NCBI GenBank assembly: GCA_033765345.1 | Contig: JANRIC010000218.1 | Coordinates: 1-36,220 of the forward strand | Length of the DNA: 36,220 nt | From: JANRIC01 sp033765345 | GTDB taxonomy: Bacteria > Bacteroidota > Bacteroidia > Cytophagales > Microscillaceae | Direction: 5' to 3' | Part shown: positions 1-7,435 of the stretch, piece after piece | Numbering within the stretch: the first letter of the stretch is position 1 | Layout: each line of letters starts with the position of its first letter | Program-made: the position numbers and the translations under genes | Notes under the pieces: generated by a model | Databases searched by the model: none | Told to the model about the DNA's origin: nothing | Seen by the model: only the letters and a program-made list of their open reading frames with translations

Positions 1-153
1 TTATATGAAATATAACTATTCTTATAAAACTTACATGCTATATTTTATCAAAACCCATATTTTGCGATATTTTATAGAGTTTTAGAAGAAAACTTACAAA
101 AAAACTTACAAAAAACAGGGGGGTGCGAAAAGTCGGATTTAGGGTGGGTACAT

Positions 154-230
154 GGACAAAAGAGGTAGGGGGGGAGAGTCAAAGGGGTACCCCGATGAAG
201 CTTTCCGGTAGAAATTCGGACAAAAGAGGT
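154..230. repeat. Two copies of a short direct repeat in a G-rich intergenic stretch
   Basis: The 13-mer GGACAAAAGAGGT occurs at 154-166 and 218-230, each time followed by a run of G. Between them lies the palindrome GGGGTACCCC (184-193). The stretch 121-350 is strongly G-rich on the plus strand, unlike the rest of the window, and I see no convincing gene in it. It may be part of a dispersed intergenic repeat, but only two copies are visible here. Confidence 0.4.
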
Positions 231-348
231 GGGGGGAACTACCCCTTGAGGTCAAAAGCCGAAGCTTTTTGGTCAAAGCTTGCACCTTAGCGGTGGGCGG
301 ATTGACCCTAAGGGTACAAGTATGGAGCTTTGGGATGGTATGGAGCAT

Positions 349-370
349 AAAAAAGGAGGGCTGCCCCTCC
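349..370 (-). terminator. Rho-independent terminator, minus strand
   Basis: On the minus strand GGAGGG and CCCTCC pair around a four-base loop and are followed by six T. It lies about 180 bases past the stop of the large minus-strand gene at 553-4434 and probably ends that transcript. The DNA between them (371-552) holds a second hairpin but no gene I can support. Confidence 0.6.
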
Positions 371-378
371 TACCGCCC

Positions 379-400
379 GGCTTGGTATCTTCACCAAGCC
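379..400. repeat. Short perfect hairpin GGCTTGGT/ACCAAGCC
   Basis: Eight-base arms (379-386 and 393-400) pair perfectly around a six-base loop. It sits just upstream, in the minus-strand direction, of the terminator at 349-370 and would form a second hairpin in the same 3' untranslated RNA. No function is evident. Confidence 0.45.
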
Positions 401-552
401 TCTATTGAGCGAAAATATAGTGCTAGAATTCTCTGAATACTTAACGATGCGCTAAAAGCACAGAAGAACCTCCATTTTCAAGTCTTTCAGCCATGGCAGG
501 AAACACATCAAGGGCAGCACCAGGAGGAACACCTTCTGACCCCTTATCTTTT

Positions 553-3500
553 TTACTTCACTACCTCAACCCAGCCCCTACACTTCACTCCGGAGGGAGA
601 GGTCAATAAATAGAAATACACGCCTGGTTCTATGCCTACACCCCATTCATTTTCATAGTTTTCGCTTTTGTAGATGGTATTGCCCCATCGGTTGTAGATC
701 TCGAGTTGGTAGTTTTTGCGATCTACTGGGGGGGTGAGCGGGTCTATGTTAAAGGTGTTATTTATATTGTTATCTTCTGGGGTGATGATATTGGGAAGAG
801 GGCTTTGATTGTCTTCTATTTCCAAGGTAACCGTTTTGTAATCCTCGCATTTGCCATTGTTGACTTTGAGGGTAATATCTACGGTTCCTCCCTTTTTAAA
901 GCTGTAAGGAGCGGGGTTTGGTTCGTCCAGTACCGTTTCTTCTCCGATAAACCAAGTGTATTCAACAGCTCCGACAGAGCCATCTTTGAGGCTAATCACT
1001 GTGGGTTGATTACAGCCTGAGCGTAGTTCAAAATCAAAATCAGCTTCTACCTTCGGGATGACCTCTACATGAACCTGAGCTTCTTCCACGCAACCCACGG
1101 CATTGGTGACTTTAACCTTGTAGGTTATATCCTCGCTGGGGTTTACCGTGGGGTTGGCTACATTGGTTTGGCTAATGTTTTGATTGGGAGTCCATTCGTA
1201 GATGACATCATCGGTAGCGTGGGCAAAAAGCTGAAGGCTTTCACCTTTACAAATCACAGTATCGGGACTTAATTCCAACGCTACGTCTACAACGGTGAGG
1301 GTTTTACTGATGCTTACTTGTTGCGGGCATTCGTCGCCACGTATGGCTGACAAATTGATTTGATAGGTACCTACTTCTGCAAAAACCAAACTTACGGAAT
1401 CTTGGTCTACAAATGTACCGAAGCCGGGTACATCCCAGGTCCAGGTGGGTGTACCTGCACCTGCTACATCATATACCAAAGTCACCGAAGCAGGCGCACA
1501 ATCACGGTCGATGGCCACCTGGGTAAAATTCAAAATGTCAAAATCATCGTCTAGGGGCTGGATCACTTCTACCTTTACGGTGTCTTGATCCATACAACCG
1601 TTGTCATCCATGACGGTCAGTACGTATGACGTAGTGAAGTCGGGGTCGGCAATTGGGTTAGGGATGGTAGGGTCGCTTAGCCCAGCGGTAGGGCTCCATT
1701 GAAAGCTAAAGGCATTGGTGGCGTTGACAGAAGCGTTCAATTGGATGCTCTGATCAAAACAAATGGTGGTATCTCTGGAAATATCACCTACCTCAATCAT
1801 CGAGATAGGGAATATTTTTCTGATGGTATCCGAGACCAGACAACTGATCGGGTTACGGGCAATCAATTCAATGGTATAGTTACCTTCTTGGGTAAAATCC
1901 CAGGTGATATCTTGGGTATTTCCGGCAGGAACTCCATCAATGAACCATTCCCAGTCGGTGACTCCAAGCCCTTTATATTCAAAATTGACCTGAATAGGAA
2001 ATTCGCAGGCCTGGGTGATTGGAGTTGAAATCGCTGCATCCAGAATGTCAAAATCGGCGATGAGATTACCCAGGTCTATTTTAAACACGGCATTGTTACA
2101 GTTAGTGCTGTTGTCTCTGCTCGAGTGGGCATTTGTAGTAGTTGGGAAGTCAGCGTTGTTGCCTCCGCAAGAAGCACAGACTGACTGATAAATGACTCCC
2201 TCTTTGCTAAATCGAGAAGTGCCGCCGTCTACGTGATCGGCAGAGCCAAAAGCACCCAAAAACGTACCGTAAAGTAGGGATTTCATGTCTTTCTCAAGGA
2301 TGATGATAAAAAAATCGCTTCCATCCGTATTGCGGCTAAAAGCATCGGTGGTGGTCAGACTCGTAAGCGGGCTTGTACTCAGGGAGTTGGCTGTTGAGGC
2401 AATGGTGGCGAAGCCGTTAAATCCGATACCAGAGCTTCCTCCCCAACCTGCCAGATAAATGTTGCCGCAATCGCTTACCAAAAAGGCTGTTGGAGAAATG
2501 TTGGGGGCTCTGGAGCCCGATCCGATGGTCGTGGAGAGCAAACTTTGGGATAAATCCGAGGTGATTTTGTGGATGAATTGCCCACTATTATTGACATGAA
2601 ATACACCTGGGCTGATGGGATAAGTTCCGTAAGTTTGCCCCAAGGCATACAGATTACCTTCTTCGTCAAAATCCACAAAAAAAGTCTGATCTGCGGCCGT
2701 AGTGCCCAGATAAGTGATTTGAATCAGATTGCCCATACTGTCTACGGCTGCTATAAAACCGTCGTCATTGCCCAATGCAGTAGGATGAAGTGCCCCAGCG
2801 GGAAGCCCTGCACGTAAATTGCTGCTTCGGGTTCCGCCGCTGATGTAGATATTGCCGTCAACGTTGATCTTGACCGAATAGGCGGCATCAAAGCCAGTAC
2901 CCCCTAAAAAAGAAGACCATAATAAATTCGTAAGACTGGCATTAAACTTAAAGATGACCCCGTCTTGAGCACCACTATAAGCCCCTCTGAAGGCATTTTT
3001 TACTGGAAAATCTGTAGACAAGGTATTGGTAGTTACATAAATATTATTCTGATCATCTGTAATGACCTCTCCCCGAAACTGATCTCCATAATTGATGATT
3101 GCTTGGGTGCGTGAAAGGTTGAGTCCGTCATTGTTGGTGCCTCCAAAATAAGTAGAGCCCAACAAAGTACTTCCCGTTGAATTTAATTTAGTCAAGAAAA
3201 TATCACTTCCGTTGTTGTAGGTGATTCCTGGAATGACCAGATTTACATTAGAGCCTCCTGCCTGAATCAAAGAAGAGACATTACCACCATTGAAGCTATC
3301 GTCAAAGGTCTGAGGAGTCACAGGAAAGTTGATTGAGCTGGTGGTACCGAAGATTACTAACTCATCCTGATTATTGACCACCAAACTGTGTGGAAATTCA
3401 CTTTGAGAGCCACCTAAGTACGTAGCATATAGCAGCGAAGCATCTCCAGAGGTGCTTGCAGGGTCATATTTTAAAATACCTATGTCGATGGAGCCCGCAA

Positions 3501-4434
3501 GACTTACCTGAAAAACTCCTGTGGTAGTTGGGAAACCGGAACCAAAAACGATTCCACCTGAATAGACATGCCCTGTGGCATCAAAAGTGGCTGTACTTCC
3601 CCAGTTATCAGCAAATGAACCCGAATAGGTCGAGAAAACGAGTTCGGGGTCTATGATTAGTTCGTGATTTTCTGAATATCCTTCTGGAAACTCAAAATGC
3701 AATACATTTTCTTTTAATACAAATCTGGCGGGTACTTCTACCGTTCTAGAGTCTATCATCTGATAGCAGTAGGGTTTTTTCTCAATCACTTCATTGAGAG
3801 AGGTTTTGATATGCAGGTCGCCGTTAAGAAGGTAAAGCGAATCGGCGTGTTCATAAGAAAGGGCTATTTTGGAGGGGTTTACAAAGGGTGCTACCACAAA
3901 TTCATATTTGAGTGTATTGTTTTTTTGATACATCCGCATATCGATACCCTCGTACAATTGCTCATAAAATACTTCGGCAAAACTTGGTACTTCGCCAGCC
4001 CAGCTACTAGGGTTGGCAGAAAGGAAATAATTTTTTTTATGAGAAAAAGGCTGTTTTCCTTCCAATTTTCGGGCATTCGGATTTTGGGCATGCAAGAATT
4101 TGACTTCAAAGCTATGGGCAGGAATTAAATCGGAGTTTTCAGCAAGGCTTTTGGCGTGGCCGTGTGAAGCAGCGTGATTGGCCTCGATCAGGTCATAATC
4201 ATAAAAAGAATACTGGAGAGCGTTCGATTTCAGAAAAAGAAAACCATTGGGTATTTCTGCCCTGAATTTTATCGAAGACTCCCATTGATTTTTGTTTTGG
4301 GTAAACTGGATGCCAGACGGTGCTGGGGACTTCGGCTGAACTTTGGCAGGATTCTGAGTGTATTGGGCATATACTGAGAGAAACAAACCGCAAACTCCAT
4401 AAATCAAACAGAAAAAAGTAAAATTTTTTTTCAT
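553..4434 (-). CDS. Secreted type IX secretion cargo protein with SBBP-like propeller, PKD-like domains and gliding-motility C-terminal domain
   Basis: A 1293-residue protein, most likely cell-surface or secreted. The chosen start is the ATG at 4434, which begins a typical signal peptide (MKKNFTFFCLIYGVCGLFLSVYA). A longer reading from 4488 would need a TTG and adds 18 unlikely residues. After an N-terminal beta domain come repeated motifs of the type YLGGS, YFGGT and FLGGTGFDAAYSV with DEEGNLYALG-like strands (about residues 280-780), as in SBBP beta-propellers. Two or three PKD/Ig-like segments follow (VQVNFEY, WSPTAGLSDP and WTPNQNIS areas, about 800-1200). The last 80 residues contain PNIITPEDNNINNTF, YNRWGNTIYKS and GVYFYLL, the hallmark of the gliding-motility/CHU_C C-terminal domain (TIGR04131 type) that directs export by the type IX system. 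Ligand and role are unknown. It appears to be transcribed separately from the DUF1573 gene, which has its own terminator. Confidence 0.88.
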   Translation of the reverse strand: MKKNFTFFCLIYGVCGLFLSVYAQYTQNPAKVQPKSPAPSGIQFTQNKNQWESSIKFRAEIPNGFLFLKSNALQYSFYDYDLIEANHAASHGHAKSLAENSDLIPAHSFEVKFLHAQNPNARKLEGKQPFSHKKNYFLSANPSSWAGEVPSFAEVFYEQLYEGIDMRMYQKNNTLKYEFVVAPFVNPSKIALSYEHADSLYLLNGDLHIKTSLNEVIEKKPYCYQMIDSRTVEVPARFVLKENVLHFEFPEGYSENHELIIDPELVFSTYSGSFADNWGSTATFDATGHVYSGGIVFGSGFPTTTGVFQVSLAGSIDIGILKYDPASTSGDASLLYATYLGGSQSEFPHSLVVNNQDELVIFGTTSSINFPVTPQTFDDSFNGGNVSSLIQAGGSNVNLVIPGITYNNGSDIFLTKLNSTGSTLLGSTYFGGTNNDGLNLSRTQAIINYGDQFRGEVITDDQNNIYVTTNTLSTDFPVKNAFRGAYSGAQDGVIFKFNASLTNLLWSSFLGGTGFDAAYSVKINVDGNIYISGGTRSSNLRAGLPAGALHPTALGNDDGFIAAVDSMGNLIQITYLGTTAADQTFFVDFDEEGNLYALGQTYGTYPISPGVFHVNNSGQFIHKITSDLSQSLLSTTIGSGSRAPNISPTAFLVSDCGNIYLAGWGGSSGIGFNGFATIASTANSLSTSPLTSLTTTDAFSRNTDGSDFFIIILEKDMKSLLYGTFLGAFGSADHVDGGTSRFSKEGVIYQSVCASCGGNNADFPTTTNAHSSRDNSTNCNNAVFKIDLGNLIADFDILDAAISTPITQACEFPIQVNFEYKGLGVTDWEWFIDGVPAGNTQDITWDFTQEGNYTIELIARNPISCLVSDTIRKIFPISMIEVGDISRDTTICFDQSIQLNASVNATNAFSFQWSPTAGLSDPTIPNPIADPDFTTSYVLTVMDDNGCMDQDTVKVEVIQPLDDDFDILNFTQVAIDRDCAPASVTLVYDVAGAGTPTWTWDVPGFGTFVDQDSVSLVFAEVGTYQINLSAIRGDECPQQVSISKTLTVVDVALELSPDTVICKGESLQLFAHATDDVIYEWTPNQNISQTNVANPTVNPSEDITYKVKVTNAVGCVEEAQVHVEVIPKVEADFDFELRSGCNQPTVISLKDGSVGAVEYTWFIGEETVLDEPNPAPYSFKKGGTVDITLKVNNGKCEDYKTVTLEIEDNQSPLPNIITPEDNNINNTFNIDPLTPPVDRKNYQLEIYNRWGNTIYKSENYENEWGVGIEPGVYFYLLTSPSGVKCRGWVEVVK

Positions 4435-4560
4435 CGTAAAAACATTCAGTAGTTCTACTATAATTTGGAACAGCTTACTAAGCAACAAAGCTTATATGGA
4501 ATAAAATTCCGATTTTTTTGAAGAAAACGCAGAAACTATAGTTTTGGATGGTTGAAGTAC

Positions 4561-4597
4561 AAAAAAAGAAGGTCATCATAAATCATTGACCTTCTTT
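4561..4597 (-). terminator. Rho-independent terminator after the DUF1573 gene
   Basis: Eleven-base arms AAAGAAGGTCA and TGACCTTCTTT (4565-4575 and 4587-4597) pair perfectly. On the minus strand the hairpin is followed by a T run (4561-4567 on the plus strand is all A). It lies just after the stop of the gene at 4622-5749 and separates it from the next minus-strand gene. Confidence 0.8.
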
Positions 4598-4621
4598 CTC
4601 TGTGGCAAATATAAAAAAAAA

Positions 4622-5749
4622 TTATTTATTTCCTGAGTTATTTCCAGTTTGATTGGGAGCGGAGATTACTTCTGCTTCTACGGTCAGTCGGCTTGTAGAA
4701 GTGGCAGGGTCATTACAAATCACGGTAACGGTTTGTCTTTGTTGTCCTTCTTTGTTTCCGGGTGAATAGGTCACTTCGATGGTAGTAGATTCACCGGGAG
4801 CCAAATGGGTCTTTTTGGGTTGGCTAGCCGTACAACCGCAGGAAGCTTTGGTTTTATGAATGATCAAAGGGGCGTTTCCGGCGTTTTTGAGCGTAAAAGA
4901 GACCGTATTGCGGGTATTTTGATTGATTTGTCCGAAATTATGCTTGGTTTTATCAAATTGAATGATAGGAAGTGGTGTGGTAGAAGTGATGTTGCCAAAG
5001 TTTTCTACAATGGTGGCACTTACGTATAAAGATTTTTCGGGTTGTTGCGTATCATCTGTATAAAGCGTGAACATATCCGATACATAATCCCAATCATTGC
5101 GTTTGGCGGCATCATAAGTAAAATGTAAGATAGCCGAATCTTTGGGGGCGATGTTGGTTTTGTTGGAAGTAACTTGCAGGAAGTAGCCCAAATCCTTAAA
5201 ACTTTTGTCTAGGTTTAGGTTGATGGCTTTTTCACCTTGGTTGTAAAGTACAAAATCCTGCTCGGCTTTAGCATCATTAAATACCTTCTGGAAGTAGATA
5301 TTACGGCTTTTGAAGCGAAGGTTACCCATTTCGGCGGGGTAAAAATCTGCAATTCCTTTGGTACGCGGGATGACATCACCCTTGATGGTCAGGTAGCTTA
5401 CTTCAGGTTGCCCGTCGGTAGTCACGGTGATGGTTTTAGTGAATACCCCTGGGCGATTGCTTGGGTCATAAGACGCAGTGATTATTCCGGTTTTTCCGGG
5501 GGCGATTTCTTCCTGAGTCCATTTAGGCGTAGTACAGCCGCAGGAAGCCTTTACATCCGTTAGTTTGATAGGGGCGGTGCCGGTATTGGTAAATTCAAAA
5601 GTTACCTCGGCGGGTCCGTTCTCTTCTTTGATTTTTCCGAAATCGTGTTCTATTTTTTCAAATACAATTTTGCCGATCGTTTGGGAATAGACCGGTGTGA
5701 CGGCTACACAAAGCAGCAAAAGCAAGTAATTTTTGAATAATTTGTTCAT
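4622..5749 (-). CDS. Secreted protein with two DUF1573 domains
   Basis: A 375-residue protein starting with a signal peptide (LLLLLCVAVTPVYSQ). It carries two DUF1573 repeats, at about residues 28-115 and 263-350. Each has the family signature: an HDFGKI or HNFGQI strand, then ASCGCT with its paired cysteines, then an APG-x-ST/TG turn and a TYSPGN- or SYDPSN-like end. The fold is Ig-like, and such proteins are abundant in the Bacteroidota envelope; their role is not settled. The middle (about 120-260) is a diverged beta-rich segment. The ATG at 5749 is the only sensible start. It has its own terminator, and its upstream side faces the defence island. Confidence 0.85.
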   Translation of the reverse strand: MNKLFKNYLLLLLCVAVTPVYSQTIGKIVFEKIEHDFGKIKEENGPAEVTFEFTNTGTAPIKLTDVKASCGCTTPKWTQEEIAPGKTGIITASYDPSNRPGVFTKTITVTTDGQPEVSYLTIKGDVIPRTKGIADFYPAEMGNLRFKSRNIYFQKVFNDAKAEQDFVLYNQGEKAINLNLDKSFKDLGYFLQVTSNKTNIAPKDSAILHFTYDAAKRNDWDYVSDMFTLYTDDTQQPEKSLYVSATIVENFGNITSTTPLPIIQFDKTKHNFGQINQNTRNTVSFTLKNAGNAPLIIHKTKASCGCTASQPKKTHLAPGESTTIEVTYSPGNKEGQQRQTVTVICNDPATSTSRLTVEAEVISAPNQTGNNSGNK

Positions 5750-5897
5750 AAGAAAAAATTTTAGTTTGGACGTTTTTCAGTTAAAACAACGATGAAAGCC
5801 TGTAAAGGTTTATTTGAAAGTTGAAGTTGAATTATTTGAAACGTAATTTAGTGTTTATTGAGGAAAAAAAAGCGATTTATTTTGGATTAACATTAGT

Positions 5898-6044
5898 TTA
5901 ACAGCAGTTGAGTTTTTTGATTTGAAGGTGTTCTAGGAATGACAAAGCATAAATCATTTTTTCCAACAGAATTTGGTCAGCATTGCGATGTTGTGAGGAT
6001 TTTTCTTCGATCCATGTTTTGCCAAAACTATTTTCTGTGATCAT
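5898..6044 (-). pseudogene. N-terminal remnant of an AbiEii/AbiGii-type nucleotidyltransferase toxin gene
   Basis: On the minus strand an ATG at 6044 opens 48 codons ending at 5898. The peptide starts MITENSFGKTWIEEK and continues with ILLEKMIYALSFLEHLQ. This resembles the first helices of AbiEii/AbiGii nucleotidyltransferases, where a WI-x-E segment is followed by LLEK-x-IRAL-x-LLE-x-L and then by the catalytic FKGGT strand. Here the reading frame stops just before where FKGGT should come, and I find no continuation downstream. It is therefore most likely a decayed piece of an abortive-infection toxin, in keeping with a defence island. The assignment rests on pattern memory of a short peptide, so it is moderate; a small functional ORF cannot be excluded. 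Confidence 0.5.
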
Positions 6045-6254
6045 ATTGGGTCTGAAGTATATTTTTTATACTCAAACCGAAGTGGTTTTAATACAAAAAC
6101 AAGACCCTTATAGGGGAGCTTTTAGCTCTTAAATCATTAATAATCAAGTTAATCAATCAAGAAAATCAGGCAAATCACTTTAATTTGGGTATAATTTGCA
6201 TAAGACCTTGGGTTTAGATGACAGTATGCAAATTTTCGGCAAAATATCAAGGTG

Positions 6255-6271
6255 TTGATTATCAGTATTTT
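6255..6271 (+). promoter_or_regulatory. Candidate activator-binding palindrome, distal copy
   Basis: TTGATTATCAG followed by TATTTT. TGAT and ATCA form a palindrome around a central T. The same word, slightly varied, occurs at 6489-6505 and 7401-7417, all upstream of Cmr genes. Its centre is about 310 bases before the predicted sigma54 start site, which is far for an enhancer but possible with looping. It may be an upstream activating site for the CARF-sigma54 protein; this is inference. Confidence 0.35.
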
Positions 6272-6488
6272 GTAATGATATGTTATTCAGGAAGGGGTCA
6301 TTTTTTTTATAGAGGAGTCAGAATATAACCCCCTAAAAAAAATACCCGAGGGGAAACCTGATCATAGCGATGCCGATAGGAGGGAGGGAGTAATAAATTA
6401 ACCCTTTTTGAAAGAAATTAACCCCCAGAGCCAGATTTTTAAAGTGTCGCTAAGGCAGCGCATAATTAAAAAATGATGTGTTAAGTTT

Positions 6489-6520
6489 CTGATAGTCAGT
6501 ATTTTATTTATCAGTAATCA
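6489..6520 (+). promoter_or_regulatory. Candidate upstream activating site for the sigma54 activator
   Basis: CTGATAGTCAG (6489-6499) is a palindrome with CTGA/TCAG arms, followed by TATTTT as in the other two copies. A further TATCAG at 6509-6514 pairs with the CTGATA at the start, making an inverted repeat with a 14-base spacer. Its centre is about 80 bases before the predicted start site of the -24/-12 promoter, a usual distance for enhancer sites of sigma54 activators. The likely binder is the FIS-type helix-turn-helix of the protein at 17044-18507; binding is not shown by sequence. Confidence 0.45.
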
Positions 6521-6546
6521 TCTAAAATAAAAAAAAAGCTGCAACA

Positions 6547-6562
6547 TGGTATCATCCTCGCA
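6547..6562 (+). promoter_or_regulatory. Sigma54 (-24/-12) promoter of the cas6-cmr operon
   Basis: TGGTAT-CATCC-TCGCA matches the sigma54 consensus TGGCAC-N5-TTGCA at the invariant GG (6548-6549) and GC (6560-6561), with exactly ten bases between them. The first T and last A also agree. Transcription would start near 6573, giving a leader of 60 to 110 bases before cas6. The match gains weight because the operon encodes a sigma54 activator (17044-18507). In AT-rich DNA a GG-N10-GC hit by chance is possible, so this is a strong candidate rather than a certainty. Confidence 0.6.
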
Positions 6563-6635
6563 TAGGATAGCTCAAGTTGGGAGTTGATATAAAAAAAACA
6601 ATTTTCACAAGGTAAAAAATAAAAAAAAACTGGAC

Positions 6636-7350
6636 TTGTATACATTTTTATTTTATGTTAGGGTAAAATTAACGCATACACCATTGAAAGAGATCAAGTG
6701 TTTAAAAATAGAATTCGACATTCGGCTTGATAGGGAAGATTTAAGAGCTTTCAGGGCGGCATTGGCACATTTGGTGGGTTTTGAGCACAGGCTATTTCAC
6801 TACCATATCAGCGAAGATGCCTACGTGCATCGCTACCCACTGATACAATATAAAAAGCACGGAAGTCGGCCACTGATCTTATGCCTTGAGGAAGGTGTCA
6901 AGGGCCATTCAGCACCTCTTTGATGTACCCCATTGGAGCATTGACCTCAAAGGAAAGCAGCGAGAACTACGCATCCAGCGTGTAGATATGTCAGCGTTCC
7001 ATCTCAGACTTGACCCTGAGCCTTGTACCTATCAAATCCGGGACTGGATAGCCCTGAGTCAGAAGAACTTCGGCGATTATCTGCAAAAAAAGGGAATCAC
7101 AGCCAAAGTGCAGTTCTTAGAGAATATCCTGAAAGGTAATATTTTATCCTTTGCCAAAGACCTAGGCTGGTGGATCGAGCAGCCTGTAGAAGTATGCCTC
7201 TTGGATTGGAACGAACCCCGAGTCATCAGCTACAAAGGCAACAAACTGCTCTCTTTTGACTTCCGGTTTGAAAGCAATGTAGCCCTTCCCAATCACATAG
7301 TCCTTGGCAAGAAGGTGAGTTTGGGCTATGGGGTAGTGAGAGGGGAGTAA
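6636..7350 (+). pseudogene. cas6: Cas6 CRISPR RNA endoribonuclease, frameshifted
   Basis: Cas6 cuts precursor CRISPR RNA within its repeats. Two frames together give one Cas6 of about 220-235 residues. The first (to about 6904) has KIEFDIRL, FRAALAHLVG, LFHYH and YPLIQYKKHG-RPLILCLEEGV; the second (from about 6905) has AIQHLFDVPHW and ends in the Cas6 glycine-rich loop KKVSLGYGVVRGE. Removing one G from the AAGGG at 6900-6904 joins them as EEGVK-AIQHLF. No ATG is available: TTG at 6636 or, closer to the usual Cas6 N-terminus, TTG at 6684 are the choices. H55 in the first part (counted from 6636) may be the catalytic histidine region. Causes could be a true mutation, a sequencing error or a +1 shift during translation. 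Cas6 can be supplied from another locus, so loss may be tolerated. Its base composition is richer in G+C than that of cmr1. Confidence 0.8.
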
Positions 7351-7400
7351 TCTAAAACAACTATAAGCCCTCAACCTTTAAAAAAATAAAGAATTAATTC

Positions 7401-7417
7401 CTGATTATCAGTATATT
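7401..7417 (+). promoter_or_regulatory. Palindrome CTGATTATCAG between cas6 and cmr1
   Basis: A perfect CTGAT-T-ATCAG palindrome followed by TATATT, 24 bases before the cmr1 start, in the 85-base gap between cas6 and cmr1. It is the best copy of the motif also seen at 6255 and 6489. No -24/-12 element is near, so here it could act as an enhancer from downstream or as an operator. Confidence 0.4.
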
Positions 7418-7435
7418 ATAAAACTATTTACAGGC

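Larger units (their letters stand above)
5750..6546. other. Long gene-poor region upstream of the Cmr operon
   Basis: Almost 800 bases with no intact gene. It holds a remnant of a minus-strand AbiEii-like gene (5898-6044) and two palindromic sites described separately. It also has a run of AATCA-rich words (6130-6180) resembling a stretch at 34950-34980. I looked for CRISPR repeats here and found no regularly spaced direct repeat. Confidence 0.6.

Noticed and set aside
139..348. A 69-codon minus-strand frame in the G-rich region
   Set aside because: It is low-complexity, crosses the repeated GGACAAAAGAGGT words and has no recognisable domain.
415..533. A minus-strand frame encoding GVPPGAALDVFPAMAERLEN and ending in LLAHR
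   Set aside because: It looks protein-like and could be a gene remnant, but the only in-frame ATG leaves 17 codons and I recognise no family.
4435..4488. An 18-residue N-terminal extension of the large secreted protein
   Set aside because: It needs a TTG start and would place a normal signal peptide internally; the ATG at 4434 is better.
6184..6202. TTGGGTATAATTTGCATA as another sigma54 promoter
   Set aside because: The spacing between GG and GC is nine bases instead of ten, and the site is more than 400 bases from cas6.
5750..7435. The repeated TGATTATCAGTATTTT words as remnants of a CRISPR array
   Set aside because: Spacing is irregular (about 230 and 910 bases), the words are short, and they are palindromic in a way that suits a protein-binding site.
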